Shown here in pieces: positions 58,967 to 64,000 of a stretch of DNA of 64,000 nucleotides. The notes under the pieces are model-generated. The model saw only the letters and a list, made by a program, of their open reading frames with translations. It was not told where the DNA came from and ran no database searches. Numbering within the stretch: position 1 is the first letter of the stretch; every line of letters begins with the position of its first letter. This stretch comes from Butyrivibrio sp. (GTDB taxonomy: Bacteria > Bacillota > Clostridia > Lachnospirales > Lachnospiraceae): assembly GCA_015056565.1 (NCBI GenBank), contig SVGB01000006.1:1-64000 (forward strand). The letters are read 5' to 3'. Made by a program: the position numbers and the translations under genes.

Positions 58967-61309
58967 ATGAATTTAAACACATTAAAACCGGGTCAGTCAG
59001 CCCGGATTCTTACTGTAGGGGGTCAGGGAGCCCTCCGTCAGCACTTTCTTGATATGGGTGTTATCCCAGGAGCAGAAGTAACCACAATTAAATTTGCACC
59101 TTTGGGTGATCCGATGGAACTTAGGATCCATGGCTACGAACTCACTCTGCGCCTTGCTGACGCACAGCAAATAGAAATAGAGCCTATCGAAAAGAGTACT
59201 TCAGAGGATGAAGCCCCAAAGACCTTAAAGCGCACTGAGCACCCTGGTCTTGGTGAGGAAGGCAGATTTCACCCAAAGGGAAGCGGCGATCCACTTCCTG
59301 CAGGCACAACACTTACCTTTGCCCTGGTAGGCAATCAGAACAGCGGCAAGACTTCTCTTTTCAACCAGCTCACAGGCTCCAACCAGCACGTAGGCAATTT
59401 CCCTGGAGTTACTGTAGACAGAAAAGATGGCGTGATCCGTGGTCATGAGGATACCCTTATCACAGACCTTCCAGGAATCTACTCCATGTCTCCATATTCC
59501 AGCGAGGAGCAGGTTTCCAGAAACTTCGTCCTTGAGGAGAAGCCTAAGGGCATAATTAATATCGTTGATGCCACTAACATAGAGCGCAATCTTTATCTGA
59601 CAATGCAGCTTCTTAGGATGAACATCCCTATGGTTGTTGCTCTTAACATGATGGATGAAATGCGCGGAAATGGCGGAACTGTGGACGTCAACACCATGGA
59701 GGCAATGCTTGGTGTCCCTGTCGTTCCCATTTCAGCTGCCAAAAACGAAGGTGTAGACGAACTTGTTCGCCATGCCATCCACGTGGCTCGAAACCAGGAA
59801 CGCCCAATCCCGCAGGATTTCTGTAGTCCGGACGACAGAGGCGGCGCTGTACACAGAGCATTCCACGCTGTGAGCCACCTCATAGAGGACCATGCCGCAG
59901 CAGCTGATATTCCTGTCGGTTTTGCTGCCAGCAAGCTCATTGAGGGCGAAGCTGAAATGGCTGACAAGTTAAAGCTGGATACCAATGAGAAAGAGCTCCT
60001 TGAACACATCATCCTTCAGATGGAAAAAGAATGCGGACTTGACCACAGTGCAGCTGTAGCCAACATGCGCTTTGACTACATAAAAAGAGTTTGTGACAGC
60101 TGCGTCATTAAGCCCCATGTAAGCAAAGAGCATATAAGAAGCCAGAAGATTGACAAAGCTCTCACTGGAAGATATACTGCAATACCGATGTTTATTGGCA
60201 TCATGGCACTTGTCTTTTACCTGACCTTCTTCCTGATAGGACCATTTTTCCAGGGTCTGTTAGAGATAGCCATAGATTCATTAAAAGAACTTATTCACTC
60301 CACAATGGTAATGACCGGAGTAAATGCCACTATCCAGAGTCTTATTCTTGACGGAATATTCGAAGGTGTTGGCACTGTTGTCAGCTTCCTTCCCATCATA
60401 GTCATCCTGTTCTTCTTCCTGTCCATGCTGGAAGATAGCGGATATATTGCAAGAGTTGCCTTTGTCATGGATAAGCTCCTAAGGCATATGGGTCTTTCAG
60501 GCCGCAGTATCGTGCCAATGCTTCTTGGTTTTGGCTGCACAGTACCTGCAGTTATGTCCACAAGGACTCTTCCAAGTGAGCGTGACCGCAAGATGACAAT
60601 ACTTTTGACACCATTTATGTCCTGTACTGCCAAACTCCCTATCTACGGCTTTTTTGTAGCGGCATTTTTCCCAAAGCAGAGTTGGATCATCATCACGGGA
60701 TTGTACCTGCTTGGCATATTTACTGCTATCCTTATGGCGTATCTCTTAAAAAATACACTATTTAAGGGTGAAGCTGTGCCCTTTGTAATGGAGCTGCCAA
60801 ATTACCGTATACCAACTCCAAGGAGCGTGATACTTCTTTTGTGGGAAAAAGCTAAGGACTTCCTTAGCCGCGCCTTTTCAATAATCCTGGTTGCAACCAT
60901 TGTCGTATGGTTCCTTAAGAGCTTTGATTTTGGTCTGAACCTGGTGGCAGACTCACGCAGCAGCATATTGGCTGCAATCTCTGGCATACTTGTGCCTGTT
61001 ATGAGGCCAATTGGCCTCGGAGACTGGAGGATCGTAACCTCACTTGTCAGCGGATTCATGGCAAAAGAGAGTGTTGTTTCTGTTATGGAAACCCTCTTCA
61101 GCGATGGCCTTGCATCCCTTGGAGCTCTGTCAGCCGCATCAATGCTGACATTCAGTCTCCTCTACACCCCTTGTGTTGCCGCTGTGGCAGCAATATCAAG
61201 AGAACTTGGAAAAAAATGGGCTCTCTGTGTAGTTTTGTGGCAGTGCAGTGTCGCATGGCTCGCAGCCCTTATTGTTAGACTTATCGGAATGGCTTTAGGA
61301 ATGCAGTAA
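58967..61309 (+). CDS. feoB: Fused FeoA-FeoB ferrous iron transporter
   Basis: A 780-residue iron(II) uptake protein. Residues 1-75 are a FeoA SH3-like domain (LRQHFLDMGVIPGAEVT); about 76-112 a linker; about 115-285 the FeoB G domain with G1 GNQNSGKTSLFNQLTG, G2 region VTVDRKDG, G3 DLPGIYSM and G4 NMMDE; and 395-780 the membrane domain with the Gate motif GFGCTVPAVMSTRTL and a second gate near TPCVAAVAAI. The fusion fixes a 1:1 FeoA:FeoB ratio. AGAGGA precedes the ATG. It is controlled by the leader and overlaps the MATE gene by one base. Confidence 0.95.
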   Translation: MNLNTLKPGQSARILTVGGQGALRQHFLDMGVIPGAEVTTIKFAPLGDPMELRIHGYELTLRLADAQQIEIEPIEKSTSEDEAPKTLKRTEHPGLGEEGRFHPKGSGDPLPAGTTLTFALVGNQNSGKTSLFNQLTGSNQHVGNFPGVTVDRKDGVIRGHEDTLITDLPGIYSMSPYSSEEQVSRNFVLEEKPKGIINIVDATNIERNLYLTMQLLRMNIPMVVALNMMDEMRGNGGTVDVNTMEAMLGVPVVPISAAKNEGVDELVRHAIHVARNQERPIPQDFCSPDDRGGAVHRAFHAVSHLIEDHAAAADIPVGFAASKLIEGEAEMADKLKLDTNEKELLEHIILQMEKECGLDHSAAVANMRFDYIKRVCDSCVIKPHVSKEHIRSQKIDKALTGRYTAIPMFIGIMALVFYLTFFLIGPFFQGLLEIAIDSLKELIHSTMVMTGVNATIQSLILDGIFEGVGTVVSFLPIIVILFFFLSMLEDSGYIARVAFVMDKLLRHMGLSGRSIVPMLLGFGCTVPAVMSTRTLPSERDRKMTILLTPFMSCTAKLPIYGFFVAAFFPKQSWIIITGLYLLGIFTAILMAYLLKNTLFKGEAVPFVMELPNYRIPTPRSVILLLWEKAKDFLSRAFSIILVATIVVWFLKSFDFGLNLVADSRSSILAAISGILVPVMRPIGLGDWRIVTSLVSGFMAKESVVSVMETLFSDGLASLGALSAASMLTFSLLYTPCVAAVAAISRELGKKWALCVVLWQCSVAWLAALIVRLIGMALGMQ

Positions 61310-62730
61310 TGAAAGTAGATTATTTTGAGAAGATTCGAAATGGCGAGGAAATGACTTTTGCTGAGCAGATTGTGATGATCACAATGCTCAGTATTCCCGC
61401 TATCTTTTCACAGATTTCCACAGTGATAATGGAATATGTTGACCAGTCGATGGTTGGAAGGCTTGGCGCAGACCCTTCAGCTGCCATTGGCCTTGTTTCT
61501 TCCACCACCTGGCTCATTGGCGGCATCTGCAATGCAGTCAGCATGGGATTTACCGTTCAGGTGGCACACAGCATAGGCGCCAAGAATGATGTCAAAGCCC
61601 GCGGAATCGTAAAGCACGGCCTTCTGGCTGTTCTTTGCTTCAGCCTTACCATCGGACTTATTTGCCTTGCTATCAGCAAAAAACTTCCATTCTGGCTTGG
61701 AGGAAATGAAACAATAGCCGGCGGAGCTACCACATATTTTCGCATTTTCGGCGCTGCCCTGCCACTTATCCATCTGTGCGGCGTAACTTCCGGAATGCTT
61801 CAGTGCAGCGGCAATATACGTACTCCCAGCATCCTCAATGTGATTGGATGCTTCCTTAACGTATTTTTCAACTTTATTTTGATCTTCCCCACAAGACCTG
61901 CCACAATCCTTGGAAAAGAGCTGACAATCCCCGGTGCAGGACTCGGAATAGCCGGAGCAGCCCTTGGTACCGCTATGTCTGAAGGATTCATAGCGGTTGT
62001 TATGTTATATTTCCTGCTTGTTCGCTCTCCTCTTTTACATCTTCGCAAGGAGGCCAGGGTACCATTTACCCTTAACGAACTTCAAACAGCAGTCAAGATT
62101 GCAATCCCTGTTGGTATTGAGCAGGGAATCATGGGAATTGGCTACGTTATGGTCACCAAAATTGTATCTCCCCTTGGTAACATAGCTCTTGCCGCCAACT
62201 CTTTTTCAATTACAGCAGAGGGACTTTGCTACATGCCTGGATATGGCATAGCCAGCGCCGCCACAGCCATCATAGGTCAGACACTTGGCGCAGGAAGAAA
62301 AAAGCTGGCAAACCGCCTGGGATGGCTTGCAACAGCTCTTGGAATGCTTGTTATGACAGGAACCGGTATCCTGATGTATATATTTGCTCCGCAGCTTCTT
62401 GGCCTCATGACAAAGGACCCGGAGATCCAGGCTCTTGGCGTAAAAGTCCTTCGTATTGAAGCATTTGCAGAGCCTATGTTCGCCGCATCTATCGTAGGAA
62501 CTGGAGTATTTAGAGGTGCAGGAGACACTCTTGGCCCATCAGTCATCAATTTCATCAGTATGTGGGCAGTGCGCCTTACCCTTGCGTCAATCCTTGCTCC
62601 AAGGATCGGTCTGCCCGGTGTATGGACAGCCATGTGCATTGATATCATCGTAAGAGGAGCTTTATTCCTTCTTCGTCTGTATCTAAAGCCCGTAAGCAGC
62701 TCAAAAATTGTGAAGGCTCAGTTACAGTAG
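61309..62730 (+). CDS. MATE-family efflux transporter
   Basis: A 473-residue protein with 12 hydrophobic segments and two homologous halves. Features are SIPAIFSQISTVIMEYVDQSMVGRLG in the first helix pair (seen in parts), GMLQCSGNIRTP and GVFRGAGDTLGP at the equivalent place in the second half. It would export organic cations or drugs using Na+ or H+. Its ATG overlaps the feoAB stop (TAATG), so it is under the same leader; a link to iron chelates or metal-bound compounds is inference. It ends tail to tail with a GNAT gene, overlapping by nine bases. Confidence 0.92.
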   Translation: MKVDYFEKIRNGEEMTFAEQIVMITMLSIPAIFSQISTVIMEYVDQSMVGRLGADPSAAIGLVSSTTWLIGGICNAVSMGFTVQVAHSIGAKNDVKARGIVKHGLLAVLCFSLTIGLICLAISKKLPFWLGGNETIAGGATTYFRIFGAALPLIHLCGVTSGMLQCSGNIRTPSILNVIGCFLNVFFNFILIFPTRPATILGKELTIPGAGLGIAGAALGTAMSEGFIAVVMLYFLLVRSPLLHLRKEARVPFTLNELQTAVKIAIPVGIEQGIMGIGYVMVTKIVSPLGNIALAANSFSITAEGLCYMPGYGIASAATAIIGQTLGAGRKKLANRLGWLATALGMLVMTGTGILMYIFAPQLLGLMTKDPEIQALGVKVLRIEAFAEPMFAASIVGTGVFRGAGDTLGPSVINFISMWAVRLTLASILAPRIGLPGVWTAMCIDIIVRGALFLLRLYLKPVSSSKIVKAQLQ

Positions 62731-63189
62731 CTTTTCCATGCCTGTTTTCTGTACTCCCATGCCCATTTTCTCATAAAATGCCCTGGCACCTGGATTACAC
62801 TCCCAGACATTTAAAGTAATATTGTGACAGCCTTCTTTTTTGGCAAACTCTTCCACGTACTGGTAGAGCTTTTTACCCACATTTTCCCCTCTTCGATTCT
62901 CATCAACGCAGATATCGTCGATATAAAGGGTCTTGCAGTCTTCAAGAAGCCTTTCACCTTTGTGTTCCTGGAATACACAAAAAGCGTGTCCATAGACTTC
63001 TCCGTCCTGAACACACACAAATATTGGCTTATCATCCTGCAGGATCAGCTCTTTTAACTCTTCCTCTGAATATTTAGTGGTTGGTCCCTTGAAAAGATCA
63101 GGCCTACCCACATGATGTACCATATTCACCTGCACAAGCAGCTTTAAAATGCCATTTATATCCCCATTTTGAGCTCTTCTTATTTCCAT
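62722..63189 (-). CDS. GNAT-family N-acetyltransferase
   Basis: A 155-residue acetyltransferase. The acetyl-CoA loop is DDICVDENRRGENVGKKLY (R-R-G-E-N-V-G, about residue 97) and the C-terminal motif ECNPGARAFYEKMGM is typical. GGGGAA precedes the ATG. Substrate unknown. It lies 31 bases after the WYL regulator gene. Confidence 0.88.
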   Translation of the reverse strand: MEIRRAQNGDINGILKLLVQVNMVHHVGRPDLFKGPTTKYSEEELKELILQDDKPIFVCVQDGEVYGHAFCVFQEHKGERLLEDCKTLYIDDICVDENRRGENVGKKLYQYVEEFAKKEGCHNITLNVWECNPGARAFYEKMGMGVQKTGMEKLL

Positions 63190-63220
63190 AACAAATTCCC
63201 CAACTTTTTATTTTAAAAGC

Positions 63221-64000
63221 CTAATATAAGCCTTTAATTGCGTTAATATCACCGGAAAATCTCTGTACCACTTCTTCTGGTCCAACGATCTTAATATTTG
63301 TCCCAAGTGAAAATACCCAGCCTAAAAACTGCTCTGACAAAGCCACGTCAACGTTGGCCTCTGACCAGCCTTCTTCCTGTGTTGGTCTTATGGTGATATC
63401 CTTTCCAAACCTGTCTAAAAGGACTCCGACTATATCATTTTTAAACCTGAGCTTTACCTTTACCTCTTTTCCGCCGAACATTCCAAAATTCATTCTGGCA
63501 TAGGCAGCCATGTCAAAGTTCTGGAAATGCTCTTTTCCCTGACGTCTTTCATCAAGTATCTCCACATTGCGAATCTTATCAACTCTGTAGTGTTTGATCT
63601 TTCCAGCCTCTGCGTCAAAGGCAATAAGGTAGTAGTTTTCATCGTCCCAGCTAAGAGCCCAGGGACTTACCTCGTACTTTTCGTCTTTTCTTTTCACCAT
63701 CTCTTTTTTGAGATTCCACTTAAGATAGTCAAACCTGATCTTGTGATTGTGGCTAATGGCGCTATGAAGTTCATCTACAGTGTAGTAGATGCTTTCATTC
63801 ATGGTTTTGATACGTCCCTGGACCACCACCTGACGCTTAAGTCCGGACGCCTCAAAATCGCTTACAAACCCTGTAAGCTTCTTTATCAGTTCATTTGATT
63901 TCTTTTCTGTGATAAATTTTGACGACTGAATTGCGTCCACAAGAAGTTTGAGCTCTGCTATTTCGAGCTCTTTGCTACCCATGTGATAGTAGAAATTTCT
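63221..64000 (-). CDS. WYL-domain transcriptional regulator, N-terminus beyond window
   Basis: The 253 residues from the first internal Met, plus six more codons (RNFYYH) up to the window edge, are the middle and C-terminal parts of a WYL regulator. LELPELKLLVDAIQ-type sequence appears as EIAELKLLVDAIQSSKFITE, the WYL region as KIRFDYLKWNLKK and VSPWALSWDDENYYLIAFD, and the WCX end as EQFLGWVFSLGTNIKIVGP. The N-terminal helix-turn-helix must lie to the right of the window. The Met at 63982 is not the true start. Ligand unknown. Confidence 0.88.
   Translation of the reverse strand, partial: RNFYYHMGSKELEIAELKLLVDAIQSSKFITEKKSNELIKKLTGFVSDFEASGLKRQVVVQGRIKTMNESIYYTVDELHSAISHNHKIRFDYLKWNLKKEMVKRKDEKYEVSPWALSWDDENYYLIAFDAEAGKIKHYRVDKIRNVEILDERRQGKEHFQNFDMAAYARMNFGMFGGKEVKVKLRFKNDIVGVLLDRFGKDITIRPTQEEGWSEANVDVALSEQFLGWVFSLGTNIKIVGPEEVVQRFSGDINAIKGLY

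Noticed and set aside
1-64000. CRISPR arrays, tRNA or rRNA genes, insertion sequences, prophage
   Set aside because: No regularly spaced repeats, no tRNA-like cloverleaf with CCA end noticed, and no transposase, integrase or phage structural proteins among the frames on either strand.

Overview
The window looks like chromosome of a low-GC Gram-positive anaerobe, most likely a Lachnospiraceae of the Butyrivibrio/Pseudobutyrivibrio type. This is inference from gene content: a fused FeoA-FeoB, many C_GCAxxG/flavodoxin-type redox proteins, GH53 galactanase and GH27 alpha-galactosidase, c-di-GMP enzymes and strong AGGAGG ribosome sites. No rRNA, tRNA, CRISPR array, prophage or insertion sequence was found. 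Coding density is very high and most genes lie on the minus strand in long, tightly packed (often 4-bp overlapping) operons.

Layout. 1-5.9 kb: the start of a carbamoyltransferase at the edge, then small detoxification-type genes (GNAT, two flavodoxin-fold oxidoreductases, alpha/beta hydrolase, isoprenylcysteine-methyltransferase-like protein, DJ-1/PfpI) and a TetR/YhfC-protease pair with a perfect consensus promoter carrying palindromes. 6-12.3 kb: Xre-AbrB regulator with an acyltransferase, an AlkZ-like protein, a C_GCAxxG protein, an epimerase, an isolated precorrin-2 methyltransferase, an MBL hydrolase, and a relic of a Y-family DNA polymerase that still has its LexA-type box. 12.3-22 kb: xanthine phosphoribosyltransferase, UvrD helicase, GH53, PAP2 phosphatase, TcdA, SGNH hydrolase, a pyruvate kinase lacking the C domain, and GH27. 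22.1-23.7 kb: a lipoprotein with a Pro/Gly repeat and a beta-helix-like body. 23.7-31.4 kb: an apparent ten-gene minus-strand operon (hotdog thioesterase down to a rhodanese-TtcA fusion). 31.4-37.2 kb: MFS transporter, trpE/trpG with two membrane proteins, an esterase lipoprotein and a GIY-YIG protein. 37.2-42.3 kb: the AmmeMemoRadiSam genes (radical SAM enzyme, Memo-AMMECR1 fusion) with a TIM-barrel protein, an RluA enzyme and a HAD nucleotidase. 42.3-48.8 kb: a propeller protein, a BMP-type binding lipoprotein and a very large membrane protein joining an ECF-S-like domain, a Reg_prop propeller and an HD-GYP domain. 49-58.6 kb: DUF4867 protein followed by a 62-bp-arm giant hairpin repeat, a G3E GTPase without its CxCC motif, CmpB-like membrane protein, M32 carboxypeptidase, a DUF3298 lipoprotein and a GGDEF/EAL protein. 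58.7-64 kb: feoAB behind a structured leader that encodes a 17-residue peptide and ends in a terminator, then MATE, GNAT and a WYL regulator running off the right edge.

The items I find most worth following are the feoAB leader (peptide plus mutually exclusive hairpins), the giant hairpin built from GACACGGGGACGGTT repeats, the BMP/propeller/HD-GYP sensory pair, two promoters with an identical OmpR-type direct-repeat layout (one of them with no gene behind it), and three plus-strand genes whose -10 boxes imply leaderless mRNAs.
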